A stretch of DNA of 64,000 nt from Symbiodinium sp. CCMP2592 (GCA_905221615.1 CAJNDT010000950.1:1-64000); one strand, 5' to 3'. Positions 1 through 12,037 are shown, numbered from the stretch's first letter. Notes: a model not told the origin generated them from the letters alone. Translations and numbers: made by a program.

Positions 1-365
1 GTCCAGCACTTCTTCCTTGGATATGGAGCCCAGCAAAGAAGGGGTGTACGGTCGGAACAATAGCAGGTGTTCACACAGTTCACAGTGCCAGTATGCAGAA
101 ACAGTGGCCCTGCATCGTTGGTTCGGTATGCTTTATAATAAGCTAGACATGGTTTCTTAGGTTCGCTTCAAGAATGTTGATTTGTTTTTTTCTCGCCGTT
201 CATTGGGATATGTAGCTTCAACTACTTGCACATGTGACATTGTTTCGAGTGGCTGCTTCTGTTCTGCACATGACTTCCCGCTAAACCCGCCGGACCAGCC
301 ACAGCTGTGTCTTGATTGCACTCGGTGGCCTCGGTGACATGTTGCATGTATTTCCTGCTTAGTCA
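1..365. other. No gene recognised
   Basis: Short open frames only, with no coding signature that I can defend on either strand. It lies downstream of the small minus-strand gene candidate at 366-497 and may contain its 3' untranslated region. Confidence 0.4.
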
Positions 366-497
366 TTACATGTCCTGATTCCAGGCGAAGACTCCCAGCA
401 TCCCGAAGGCCGCCCCGGCGCCAAAGCAGGCACCCGCCTGCATCCGCAAGCCGGCTGCTCCCCCCGGAGGACGGAGTCCCCCGTAGTTCCCGTGCAT
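366..497 (-). CDS. Small Gly/Ala-rich protein or last exon (43 aa)
   Basis: On the minus strand an ATG at 497 opens a 43-codon frame ending in TAA at 366. The product begins MHGNYGGLRPPGG and ends with a glycine/alanine-rich hydrophobic stretch (GACFGAGAAFGMLGVFAW) followed by NQDM, which looks like one membrane segment with GxxxG-type spacing. The frame stays open upstream to an AG near position 532, so this may instead be the last exon of a longer minus-strand gene whose first exon is the frame at 531-794. It is divergent from the + strand array that starts at 2257. Function unknown; I recognise no family. Confidence 0.4.
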   Translation of the reverse strand: MHGNYGGLRPPGGAAGLRMQAGACFGAGAAFGMLGVFAWNQDM

Positions 498-530
498 ATC
501 AGACTCGACGGTTCCTCGAAGGACAAACTA

Positions 531-794
531 TTAAATTAATGTTTTAGAAGGCCGCATAGCAGCATCCTGGAATAGAGAAATATCCTGATTCGTCGGTCTG
601 ATACACGGTACTCGACTCGCCAACTTCTCGACTCGCCGGACACAGCAGGAAAAAGTGCGGTTCTGCAGTCGTTGCCGCAGAATGCTTTCCTGAGGTAGTA
701 AGTGAGTCGTATCAGCATGCCAGTGTTTGCCAGCGTCAGGTGAATTGAAGCCACCCTTTCTTCGCAGCTGGGTGCTCAGAGCGGCTCCGATCAT
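531..794 (-). CDS. Possible first exon of the minus-strand gene
   Basis: An ATG at 794 on the minus strand opens an 87-codon frame beginning MIGAALSTQLRRKGGF, an amphipathic, arginine-bearing start of the kind seen in organelle-targeted proteins. Only the N-terminal part looks coding; the rest is low-information sequence that could be intron. It sits just upstream, in minus-strand sense, of the Gly-rich exon at 366-497, and the two could be spliced together. No family recognised and no splice site is certain. Confidence 0.22.
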   Translation of the reverse strand: MIGAALSTQLRRKGGFNSPDAGKHWHADTTHLLPQESILRQRLQNRTFSCCVRRVEKLASRVPCIRPTNQDISLFQDAAMRPSKTLI

Positions 795-797
795 GTG

Positions 798-2256
798 TTG
801 CTGGTTGGGTCGTGGTCTCTTATGAAAGATTCATCACGGTTTGGAGTTAGCTGTTTTGCCGCGCCGTTACTGCACAGATAATTCATATTTCTCATATGCC
901 ATGCGGCTAGGAAAATGTGGTGTCCATGTCTTCTATGTAAATGTTAAGTCGGATGGCAAAGACTCAGAGGTGGATTTGCGATAATGGAGTTTGCAGTAGT
1001 CTACAGGGGGCTTCAGAATCGTTATTCTTCCCTCTCAGGAAAGGTCTGTCTTCATATTTAATTTACGAGCTTTTTGATATTCAAACCATGGACAGTCAAA
1101 AAGTGGTTTGGATTGGGTGTCTCAGTCTTTGTGGAGGTTTCACATCAGGCAATAATAATATTATATTAATACTCAGAATTATAAAATATTAAAGAGGAGA
1201 AGCCCTCAAGCTTCCTCGCATCAGGTCTTCCATGCGCAATCCTTCGTTGCAAGCTCAGGTCTGTTCATGCTTTTTTTTTTTGGGTTTAAAGGATGGTTCT
1301 CTTCAGGGCACAGGGTAAGTACAGTAAGTTCTTGCACTTGTGCAGTGGTATAATGGTACTGGACTCGAGAATGCACATTCCCTTTTTGTTCTCCTGGTAC
1401 TTATACTTTTCTTTAGCGGTTGCCTTTGGAACCATCTTGTCTTGAGATGCTACTTACAGGTTTCTTCGCTTGTTACTTACATCTTCTGAGATTGGGGACT
1501 TCATTTGGGACGTTGTGTTCATCTGGTTTCCCATGCAACACTAAGCAACAGCTGTTGGCACTCGCAGGACATACACAGGACAACACATACACACACCCAC
1601 ACACACACACAGAGTCTGTGTTTCAGCTGTCGGGTTTACACAGGGTGTGGGGTTCCTTTGGGACAAGGGTGGTTAGCAGCTGACTGAATGCAGTTTAGAA
1701 TCATAGTTATACATGTCAGTTTGAAGACTTAGACACAAGGCCTGGGTCGTCAGTACACATTGCAACGGTCGTTCGGAGTTCGATGCAGCTTGCCTCTTGT
1801 AAAGAATGCTGGGTTTTGTAACCAGACTGTTCAAGGTCGGTTCCTAGGACTGTCCAAGCTCCTTTTCTGTGCACTTTGCATTCGAAGTTACTATGATTTA
1901 AGCTAGGAAGTTCAAAAGCGGCACCGCAGGACCACCCCGAAGGACTAGGGACAAATCATGAGTCCATGGTTCCCATGTAGTACTAACGTCGGCCTCACAA
2001 AGGTGACTCCGCTGGACTTCGAGTGGGCACACGTAGATCACCGTGGGCAGCCTAGCACTTGCCAGTGTGGAGCAGCAGCACAAGTCAGGCAGACTTTCAT
2101 CTGAAGCATCATGGTCTGTCGTGGTTGGTGATGCTTTAGGTTTTTTAAAGAAGCCTAGACACAGAATCATTGTTATCATGCCGCTGCCAGAAAGCCCAAG
2201 CCACCTGCCACTGTCATCATCATTCCTCTCCCTTTCCTCGTTCTTTCTCGTCGGAC
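798..2256. other. Intergenic, divergent spacer
   Basis: No supported gene. It separates the minus-strand candidate from the + strand array and so should contain promoter sequence for both. It holds an 11-T run near 1270 and a short CA microsatellite at 1583-1611. The last 40 bases before the ATG at 2257 are strongly pyrimidine-rich, as expected in front of a splice or spliced-leader acceptor. Confidence 0.4.
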
Positions 2257-3487
2257 ATGTCGTCCTCCGGTTCCGCTGACCGAGCAGGACTTCCCCATGG
2301 ACTCCCGTTTTTTCTTCGCCGTTCCACCGACCCGCAGGACGAGGTCATATTCGATTTTCGTGCGATGGACTATTACCTCGCGTCGGTCTGTGGGATGGAA
2401 GACCCAAGTACCATCCTGCAGCGTAATCTCGATTATTGCGAGCAGCTGCCGTCGAACTGTTTGGACTGCCTTCCGCCGGACATTGACTCGCAGGAGGATT
2501 TGCAGTGCTTCCTCGCCGATCTGAGCCTTGCGCAGGCATATTATTTCCGCACTGGACAACCCGACAGGATGCCCGAATGGCGCACCGAATGGCTCTCGAC
2601 TGTCTTTGTACCCGAACACTCGCCGTACGACACGCAGCAGAAATGGGCGGACAGGCTCGTTACACCCATGTTGGTTGTAGCGTGGTTTCTATGAAGGTGC
2701 ATGCTTTTAAAGCCATATAATATTATAATACATTGATTATTTTCCACAGAGCACATCCCGTAGGCTTTGGTCTTGGCTTGCTGCAACCGATGGACTGCTG
2801 TACAAGCGGCCCCCTGCCTTCGCGACACGGACTCCTCGGACGGTGAGTGAGAGAGACTTCTAGATTTTAATAGTTTGTGTTTCTGATAATTGAATTGTTC
2901 CCTAGCAGGAAGGACGACGGCTGGCAGATACTCGTCGAACACATGCAGGGCGATAAAATGTTGGAGTGTGGCACTCAGCTATGACATCAGCGCACTCAGT
3001 CATTCAAGCATTCCAGTACTTGCACTTGTGTGTGTGAGTGGTTAAACACGCAGCACCCGCTGCCGGTCCAGGCTCTGCTTCAAGCAGATACTCGGGGCGG
3101 CCCAGCGCAGGACAGACAACGCCCTCTCCGCCGGACTCCATTCCCCGCTGTTCGGTTCCCGACACCCGCAATCGTGGATGGTCGAGATGCTGAACCGCGA
3201 CTGGGAGGCCTACCCGGTGGCCGTCCCCGTTCCCTGGCAGGGCCACATGTACTACGCGGTGTCGTCGCACAACGCGTCGGACTTGTACTTCTGCATCACG
3301 AAGGGCCCCGACGGACGTGCAACAGCAGAACCAGTAAGATTTTTGTTGGTAAACCTTGTAGTATAACTGAAATACTTACCAAGTCGACAAATTTTCGGAC
3401 ATCGCTGGTTCAGGTGACACGATCGACTTTCAGTGCATCGGACTGTTTCTCAAGAAACTCGAACTTGGACCGGGCTCGTGGAACTAG
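2257..3487 (+). CDS. Multi-exon protein of unknown function
   Basis: ATG at 2257 follows a pyrimidine-rich tract (CTTTCCTCGTTCTTTCTC). Likely exons: 2257-2658 (donor GTTACA), 2750-2842 (acceptor TTTCCACAG, donor GTGAGT), about 2909-2950 (acceptor CCTAGCAG), 3054-3333 (acceptor ACGCAG, donor GTAAGA) and 3414-3487, ending at TAG. The product is Trp-rich and acidic, with recognisable coding stretches such as DEVIFDFRAMDYYLASV, KDDGWQILVEHMQ, WEAYPVAVPVPWQGHMYY and DTIDFQCIGLFLKKLELG. Two junctions keep frame only if the boundary slides by one G, so some borders are non-canonical or misplaced. It is the first gene of the one-way GGAC-rich array and may belong to the same unit as the genes that follow. 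I recognise no domain. Confidence 0.55.
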
Positions 3488-3710
3488 CCGCAGTTCGTTC
3501 AAGCACGACGTACCCGCCGGCCAGTCTCCATTTGGAGTTCTGGAGCAGTTCGCTCTCGCCGGCCAGTCTCGAAAGTGACACGTTTTCTGCACTCGGAGTT
3601 CAGATCAGTTCGCTCTCGCCGTTCAAAAGAGTTGTCCTGGCACACTTTACATTTGCCGGATGTTAGTTCCTATCGCACTGTTTGCTGACTTAAACTTTTG
3701 CGCTTCAGGT

Positions 3711-3957
3711 TGCTGACATGGACTGGCACCTCTTTGGCGGGGTCCTCGGAGTTCTGGTGCTGCACAGTTTGTGACGATTTGCATCGGCACAGTTGCTGTG
3801 TTCTTTCCTGTCACACTCGGAAGCGACAAGTGCTTGAACCACCCGCAGTCACCAGTCACTCGTACTAGGTTTGTCATGTGCTTCATGCATTGCAATTGAG
3901 GTCGGTCACTCCTCGTTCGGTTCGCAGGGCACGGCCACACGGCAGGACGAGGACTAA
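3711..3957 (+). CDS. Possible 3' exons of the preceding gene
   Basis: After a CTTCAG acceptor near 3708, a frame reads VADMDWHLFGGVLGVLVLH and stops at 3774. A second piece after TTCGCAG (3928-3957) reads GTATRQDED then TAA. Both have the look of short terminal exons, the first hydrophobic, the second acidic. They could be an alternative 3' end of the gene at 2257, or exons of a separate small gene. Between 3488 and 3700 are near-duplicate stretches containing CAGTTCGCTCTCGCC, so local duplication has occurred here. Confidence 0.28.
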
Positions 3958-4379
3958 GTCAGGGGTCATGCTTTCGGATTGTGACAAGGCATTCCGCGGA
4001 CTCTGAGGTAAGTTAGGATCCACCTGCAGCAGACATGGAGCAATTGCCGTAGACATAAAGAGTTAAAGGCCTTTGAGCAATTGGAGTCCGGTTTGTTGCC
4101 TGGGTTGCCATTTCAGCATTTCAAGCATCGAGTGCATAGAATCGAGGGTGAGCGGTAAATTTTAGTGTTGGGCGTTACACATTAGATTTGTTGTTTGTGG
4201 CTGTGAATCATTAAGGTTAGTTCTGGCCTATTCATTGCGGGTGGTGTCTCCTTAACTAGATCTACTTACAGTGCATGGTATAAACCGATTTCACTTCTGG
4301 AAGTTCACCATACTTGTCCACAGAGGGGCTTCGGGTGTGGCTTGATTCAGGAAAATAATCATGAGGTGTACAACTCAGT

Positions 4380-5050
<671 letters not shown>

Positions 5051-5472
5051 AATAGGGACTGCAATTTCGGCCTACTGGTTTTTCCTTTCTTTAATGAGTA
5101 GTGGTACTGCTGCTAGTACTACTCTTCGCAATCTGGATTAGTATTGCTACGAGTAATTACTAGACCAGTAGTCAACCAGCTGGAGGAAGGCGCTCTTGCA
5201 ATCGCTGTTGTCCTGTTCATATGGAGGACACGGACTCCATTGGCCGGCATCGCTGCCGCTGAGCCTTCTCGTTTCAGGCACTGTGCTCTCGTGCGGTCTA
5301 CGCTTTGTGTCTTGCTTGCCATGTTCGTCCAGTCACAATGCACTGTGAGACCACCCAGCAGCAGGGCTTGATTGATTGTTTGGTTTTCCGAAGCCGTCCT
5401 GCCTGTGCGTTGAGACTTCGTGCAGTCTTATCATCCTTCCCCGTCGTTCTTCCTCGACGGACCTTGCCCAGC

Positions 5473-6393
5473 ATGCCTCGTGATGCCGGCCCCCGCAAGC
5501 CCACCCTCAAGCAGCTGGCGAAGCAGAAAGCGAAGGACATCAAGACCCGGGAGCGCAACGAGGCGACGTTCGCATCCGCCGTTCAGCACTCCAAAAGCAC
5601 CATACTCGACGTGGACATGCGGTTCATTCAAGACACGCTGACCCAGAACCCGACTTGGATTTCTCCACTCGCTGGTCTGATCCGCTCGGGCTCGTTGAAT
5701 GGTCTTCTGAAGGACGTTGCCAAGAAGGAGGAGACCGGTGGACTGAGATGGAAGGGCAAGTGCACCAAATGGGGCAGTTTGCCGCTTGAGATGGCGAGCT
5801 TAATGCTCAAGCATTGCGGTGTGGAGCTCGCGGAGGACGTACAGAAGGACGAACCCGTCGTACGGACCCTCTTCGAGATCCAGTTCTGGGCAGCCAAGTC
5901 GGCGTCCTTGCCATCTCGTGCGGACATTCGCTATCAGTCCACGTTGGTCAAGTTAGCGAGGGCCCGCATGGAGGACGTTGGTCGCAACTACATAGCTGCG
6001 GTGAACTCGGCGGAGGCTATCAGTGTTGACCGGGACAGGTACAACATCTGGTCACTTGAGAACAACACGTTGTACTGCCACGTCTTTGCCACACAAGATG
6101 GACACCCTCGCCGTTCCCGCTCGGAGTTCGTACCCAACGAGTCGTACCTCAGCCACGAGCTTCCTACTCTCCCGGACAACAAGACGTGGCAATTGGACGA
6201 CCCTTTTGCGGTGGACTGTGTCATTTCAGATGGACAGCATAACTCGTTGTTCAGTTTTGAATGCGCGAGTTTCTTTCCTACTTTGCCGGACATGAAGGCC
6301 AAGTGGACCTTCGACTTGTCGTCGGACGCAGACACCACGGCTGGCCTCGGCGACAATGTGCCGCAGGGCACCCCGTCGGTCCGGAGTGCATAA
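5473..6393 (+). CDS. 306-aa Lys-rich protein, unknown function
   Basis: One uninterrupted exon from ATG 5473 to TAA 6393. The ATG directly follows a pyrimidine tract and CCTTGCCCAG, a good trans- or cis-splice acceptor, which is why I start here rather than at upstream in-frame TTG codons. The N-terminus is basic and helical (KPTLKQLAKQKAKDIKTRER), the middle is mixed helix with many Lys/Glu, and the C-terminal third reads like a beta-rich domain (NIWSLENNTLYCHVFATQ). No catalytic motif seen. GGAC is abundant on the coding strand. It lies between a microsatellite and the DDE-like gene, same direction, so it could be an accessory protein of the same element, for example a DNA-binding partner. 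That is a guess from position and charge only. Confidence 0.65.
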   Translation: MPRDAGPRKPTLKQLAKQKAKDIKTRERNEATFASAVQHSKSTILDVDMRFIQDTLTQNPTWISPLAGLIRSGSLNGLLKDVAKKEETGGLRWKGKCTKWGSLPLEMASLMLKHCGVELAEDVQKDEPVVRTLFEIQFWAAKSASLPSRADIRYQSTLVKLARARMEDVGRNYIAAVNSAEAISVDRDRYNIWSLENNTLYCHVFATQDGHPRRSRSEFVPNESYLSHELPTLPDNKTWQLDDPFAVDCVISDGQHNSLFSFECASFFPTLPDMKAKWTFDLSSDADTTAGLGDNVPQGTPSVRSA

Positions 6394-6881
6394 TGCACTC
6401 TCTCCTGGTAGTTCAGTGTGTCTTGAGTTTGGGGTTGACTTTACTCGTTGTTCTGTCCAGTTTGTTCACTCGAAAAGCACAATGTCGTTCGCCTCGCCGT
6501 TCGACCCATTGTGTCTGAGTGAGTGGACAGGCACGAGTTTCACTGGGGCCGTGAAGCCGGCAACTTGCAAGCTGCATAAAAGAATACGTGCGATGAATGG
6601 CTGACTGCAATAATGACTTCCTTGCGGTGCCTTGCAGTATGTGCTACATACATGTTGCAGAAGAACACAGACCCATGACACGTGGTGTGAGCACTGCCTT
6701 GCGACATCAGCGATTCGTTGCCGCTGTCTTTGGGCTTCCAGAATAAAAGCTGCATGCCTGCAGAGCCTCCCTTTCTCTTGGTTTGGCAGATGTCACATAT
6801 ACTTCCTGGGACATAGCCTATAAAGTTTTGCTACATTCGTTCACCAGAAACAGACTGTAGAATTGATCCACTCGCTATCAG
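6394..6881. other. Intergenic spacer
   Basis: 488 bp between two + strand genes with no supported coding sequence. GGAC is not enriched here, in contrast to both flanking genes. Presumably holds the 3' end of one transcript and the 5' end of the next; no clear polyadenylation or promoter motif seen. Confidence 0.4.
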
Positions 6882-7893
6882 ATGCTGGAGCCCGCTTCTG
6901 CCGATGGACCCTCTTCTTCAGGACCTCCAGCTTTTTTCAGCTCTGCGTCGGACAAGCGTCGGACAGTTGCATTTTGCATTCCCTGCGGGACACACGGAAG
7001 CCTCAAGGGCGAGAGCTACAAGTTCAAAGAGCCGCAGACCAAGGTAACGGATGGACATCGTTTTTGGCACATGCGTTGGTTTGTGGACTTCCTCGGAGGA
7101 CACGAGTCTCGAAATTTCCTCGCAGGCAGTGTGTCGACGTTCAGGAACAAGCTCTTCACGATTGCATGGCCCTGCTGGACAGACACGGAGGACGCTCTGA
7201 AAAAAAGAGATCGAGTCGCACTTTCTCCAGAGTTCGTTCTCCCTCCTCAAGCAGCAGGAGCACGCTGCAAACGCCGAGAAGAAGGGCACCAAACGAAAGG
7301 CATCCTCGCAGCAGATGCAGGACGACATGGAGGACGACAACGAGCAAGCGGACAATGAGGAGCACACGGGTGACCAGATGGAAGAGGTAGCAGCTGGACG
7401 AAGCACACGTTGTACAGAGTTTGCCACGTCGAGCTTTGCAACGATTGTTCTTTTGCATCAATGGCACCAGGGTATGCGCAAAGATGCCAAATGGAAGAAG
7501 CCGGCAGAGGAGGTATCCAAGCTGGCCGGGGAGTTGCTTCAAGGCCTCGCTTCCTTGTTCCTGCAGACCCCGCAGGACTTCTCATTCACGTGGGACGGAA
7601 ACACTCTGGTGCTGCCGTTCAAAGGAGGTTCGCTGGACGTGGACGAGGTTGTACTGCAAAACAGTTTACTTGCTAAAGTACTACACCGCGATCGTTCCCG
7701 ATTCATGGACGTGCTGCAGGATGTGAATGTGGACTGCACCCGTCGGACAATTGGAGACACTCGCAAGTCATCTAGTTTGAGGACGAAGTACTACTTGTTG
7801 GCGGCTTTGGCACGTGCCATGGATTCGTCGGACGACACGCATTCCTGCTGGACATCTTTGAATGTGAAGCAAGTGATGCAGCTTAGGAGAGAG
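6882..7893 (+). CDS. DDE-like gene, N-terminal exons
   Basis: ATG at 6882 opens a frame beginning MLEPASADGPSSSGPP (disordered), then a small Cys-bearing segment (RRTVAFCIPCGTHGSLKG) and WHMRWFVDFLGGHESRNF. At 7200-7207 a seven-A run breaks the frame: reading one base further on, the protein continues naturally as IESHFLQSSFSLLKQQEH, then a basic-acidic linker (KKGTKRKASSQQMQDD). An 84-base stretch (7387-7470) has GT...AG ends but no stop, so it may or may not be spliced. The last part (KWKKPAEEVSKLAGELLQGL to LRRE at 7893, donor GTTTCG) is helical. It leads into the catalytic-looking exons that follow. Either the A-run is an assembly or replication slip, or the gene is decaying, or it needs recoding. 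Confidence 0.55.
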
Positions 7894-8004
7894 GTTTCGA
7901 TTCGAGGGTTTGGAGGGTTTGAAGGGTTTGGAGGGTTCCGGGGTTTTAAGATGTAGGGTTGTGTCTTGAAAGCCCGAAAATTGATATTCCCCCTGTTGTT
8001 TCAG

Positions 8005-8355
8005 GAGCACCTCCGGATATCGTCGGTCGTCCACGAGTTTTCGACAAGAGGTTGCGAGTTCATCGAATGCCACACGCAGGACACTTACCTCCACATTGCA
8101 AGGACATGCGTTCACCGTGCAGGACAGCAGCGAACAGCAGGACGAACAAAAGATCAAGAAGCACGCTTCTATGGACGCACACAGGCTAGCACGCATGGAG
8201 CGATACGCCTATGTCACGCAGGGCAAGTCAGATTTCCTCTCGACGGACATTTTGTGCGTGGTGGCAGATGCAGTGCACGTGGGAAGTGACGATTGGCTGA
8301 ACATCATGGTGTACAACCACACGACGGACAAAGTTTGGGTCTGCCCGCCGCAGGC
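8005..8355 (+). CDS. DDE-like gene, exon with first acidic block
   Basis: Exon after TGTTTCAG at 8004. Two overlapping frames look coding: the first reads GCEFIECHTQDTYLHIA, the second, from about 8110, reads VQDSSEQQDEQKIKKHA and then ERYAYVTQGKSDFLSTD, VVADAVHVGSDDWLNIM and DKVWVCPPQ. One small frameshift or unseen junction near 8100 is needed to join them. The block VVADAVHVG followed by a beta-hairpin-like stretch and CPPQ resembles the first Asp strand of an RNase H-like (DDE) transposase or integrase core; this is pattern inference, not a search result. The donor after CCGCAGGC appears to be GC rather than GT. The following intron (8356-8889) carries a repeated ~35-bp element. Confidence 0.5.
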
Positions 8356-8410
8356 GCTTTTTTTTTTTGTTAAGCAACACATATTTCTGAGGCGTTTTAG
8401 GCAAGAGGCG

Positions 8411-8785
8411 AGGTACGTCAGAGCCTTGCTTAAGTTGACCTTTTTGGGTGCCGTTTTCGTAGCTTCTGGGTCCGACCAAAATCGTTTTTCCGAGGGGAGG
8501 TACACGTATCCCCGCTCAGGCTCGGTTTGGGGCGGAGTCTTTCTATTGTATTTTATATAAAGATAGGTACACGTATCCCCGCTGACCCCTGGGTTTCGGG
8601 ATTGGCCTGATAAAGGCTCCCGGCCGCCCTTCTACTGATGAGTAGGTACGCACAGCCTTGCTTAAGTTGACCGGGTCCCGGGTGGAGGCCGAGGAACGCA
8701 TTTCGGCCACATTTTGGCTGCATTTCGGCCCCCAAAAAGGTACGCCAGATCCCCGCTTAAGTTGACCGGCCGGTCCCCCAAAAAA
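8411..8785 (+). repeat. Five ~35-bp GGTAC...CCCCGCTTAAG repeats in an intron
   Basis: Copies begin near 8411, 8500, 8565, 8644 and 8739. Core form: GGTACGC then a short spacer, then CCCCGCTTAAGTTGACC. Variants replace CCCCGC by AGCCTTGC or lose the TTAAGTTGACC half. A further copy lies at 21934-21985, far outside this gene. They fill most of the 534-bp intron between two exons of the DDE-like gene. Confidence 0.7.
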
Positions 8786-8889
8786 GGGCCCCTGGGTGAT
8801 TATATGGTAACAACCTCTGTCGTTTGTTTTGCATGCTGTTGCTGACAAGCTCTTCCTCTAAGCTTTGCTTCACATTTTTCTCTGTGTAG

Positions 8890-11156
8890 TCAGACCACGC
8901 AGCAGGTCCAGAAATCGTCCGTCTTGTCGGCTGAGCAGTGGAAAGCTATGTGGAACAAGGCTTCCAAGAAGTTCCTCGGGATCGAGAAACCCGTTGGACC
9001 TGGTCATGCGGAGGACCGGCTGGCCACACTGTCTTGGATGCAGGACATAAACCACGGCTTGCGACCCATTGGCTGGACTTTTGGCTGCTGCCAGAGCACG
9101 CCGGCCGGCCCCGCGGAGGACGACACGAAGGCTAAACGTGCACCGATCATGATTTTGTGCACCGACCAAGAAGCAACACAGCTGGCGGCTGTCTCCTTCT
9201 TGAGGAACAAAAAGAGCCTCTGGATCGAACACGTCTCGGACCCCGCCCACAGGTCGCACAACGACGTGGCTTTGGCCTTGTCGGCCGCTGGACTCCTGAA
9301 GTTCTGCACGTGCATCTCGCTGTACAACATCAGGTATGGACCCTGGCAGAAGGGCTCGTGGGCGTTGAAGATCCAGCAAGCCGCAAATCGCATGAAGGAC
9401 AACATGGACCCCTCGGACCCGATATTGCTCCTTTTCTTCCCGGACATTCTGCTGGACGCCGGCCTCTCCCCCCTGGACGACAACACGGAGGAGAAACGCA
9501 GGTCGTTTTTGCAGACATTACCCGACATGGACTGCATCCGCATCAAGGGCACGAAGGCCAGCAAGAGTCGGTTCAATTCCCTGACGACGGCCCACAGCGC
9601 GCTGGACAAAGAGTGGTCGGTCTTGGCTTTAGTTCTCACGGTGGTCTGCTTGGAGCACAACTGGGCAGTTTCCACTAAGGACCTCTTCTCGCAGGACAGC
9701 AACCAGGCCCGTGCCTCGGTTCCATATGGTGGAAGCAAGTCTTCTGCCATACAGGAGGCCAAGCAAGGCATGGACCAGGAGCGGAAGGGCAGCGCGAACA
9801 GTCTACACTTAATGACGAAGTTCGTGATCTCGCAGGACAACAAGACGACAGCCAGGATGATGTTCCAGGTCTTGCAACCCGAAGAGCTTCGTTGTTCGCT
9901 CATGCTCAAGCAGCTGCGTTCCAAAGGCATGACGAAGGACTACTACTCTGGCTGGGCACACTGGTCTTGGATGAGCACTGCAAAGGACCACGTCAGGACT
10001 TTGTCGAATTTGGAAGGTTTATCTCGTGTCGGCCTCGACCTGACACTGGCACGCGCACAACCCCCGGAGGAGACAGAGCTTGTCTGGCAGGACTCGCTCG
10101 CAGGCCAAATGACGCAGTTGACACTACAGATCCTGCGGCTGCGGGCCGGGGCACAGCTGTACCATACTGGAGGTTTCGGTGCGACCGCAGGACTAGTCCA
10201 TGCTGAAGAGCAGTTCCGTCGGGCAAGCTTGGATTTTTTCAAAGAGATGCAGTCTTGTATCCAGGACACGCACAGTGGTGGTTCTCGTATGGCAAAAATT
10301 GCTCGAAGGTCATTTCTCCCAAGGGCCGATTAGTCGGTACATCCTCGCCGATCTTTGCACTACCCGGTTTCAGAGCCTTACGGAGGACGTTGCACACGTA
10401 TTGACCAGCATTTGGTCGGGCCTCTTGAACACGAAGATCATCGAAGACTGTAATAAAGTCCAGCGCGAGGCCGAGCAACGACATTCGTCTTCGAAGGACT
10501 TGGGTCGTTTGGACGGATGGAAGGCTGTGACCCAACAGGCCGTGGTCAAGATGTACGAGAGGGTGGAGGCACTGTCAACGGAGCTCTACCACACGCCGGC
10601 AGCGTTTGACGTGGCCAAACTTTTCTGCAAAGACACCGAGAAGAAGAAGATTCAAGCAGTTCGTCGTCGTTCCGATTCGTCGGTCAGCACGCAGGTCAGT
10701 GCCTCGGAGGTGCAGGAAGCACAGCTTCTTGCAGACGTGACGAAGACGAGGGACTGGGTCTCCCACAACCACGCCGAGGAACAGGAGGTTTTGGCTGCCT
10801 TCAGTTTACTGATGAAGGCGTGGAGGGCCAAGCGATGGTCGCTTTGTGAAGAAGGTTGGTGCTCTGGACTTTTGCCCGAAGGACATGTTGTACTGGCAGG
10901 TGCAGACCCGTTGTTCATCGTTCGGACATACCGTTTGGCTGCACTCGCATGGCCCGGCAAGATCGTTAAGGACAAGGACCATGAGTTTTTCGAATTCAAC
11001 ATGGGCGTTCGGTCTCTCTTTTGGATGCACAGCACATCTTTGGACTTGGAAGTGTTGCGGCTGCGAGTTGTTTCACCTCTGCGTGCCTCGGCTGCAGTAC
11101 AGTTGAACATTGTCAGCCCGACACGGACATTCTCTACATATATATTCGTCCTATAA
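8890..11156 (+). CDS. DDE-like transposase core region
   Basis: Long coding block after a TCTGTGTAG acceptor at 8889. It reads continuously (MQDINHGLRPIGWTFGC and on) to about 10290, then continues one frame over (EGHFSQGPISRYILADLC) to about 11100, so a frameshift or tiny intron lies near 10290-10335. Motifs consistent with a DDE/RNase H-like core: ILCTDQEATQLAAVSFL (second Asp strand), DPAHRSHNDVALAL with a conserved-looking His/Asn pair, and NTKIIEDCNKVQREAE as a possible helix with the final acidic residue. C-terminal part has RTYRLAALAWPG. About 740 residues in all. I believe similar proteins are repeated in dinoflagellate genomes, but I could not check. Alternatives: a phage-integrase-like or purely structural host protein. 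GGAC is very frequent throughout. Confidence 0.55.
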
Positions 11157-11397
11157 TGAGTGACGATGATTGATTGACACGGAAGGCTTCTCCGGTTCAG
11201 ATTGTAAGTTTCGGCCCGGGGGGGGTAGCACTGAAGCTATTTTTTATGGGTTTCTGAACAACTCAGGCGATTCGACAGTCAAGGATTCGAAGTTTCACAG
11301 AGTTAGGTTGAGTAGCCCAGGATGGCACGTGCGTCGAGGTTTTGGGTATTGACGAAAGGAGGGTGTGGTTGTGTGTACTGCTACCACTTTTTTGGCC

Positions 11398-11900
<503 letters not shown>

Positions 11901-12037
11901 CTTTTCGAGTCTTTTTACCAGTCTTCCTAGTGATATCACCGCTTTTTACTGACCAGGCGCAAAACTTAACGATTGCGATCATTTTTTACTAAGAGTGTTG
12001 CTGCCGCTACTGCTACTGCTGAGGTCGTTCCACGCAG

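Noticed and set aside
9004..9930. 308-codon minus-strand frame opposite the DDE-like exon
   Set aside because: Antisense shadow of a GC-rich coding exon; the + strand frame is longer and has family-like motifs.
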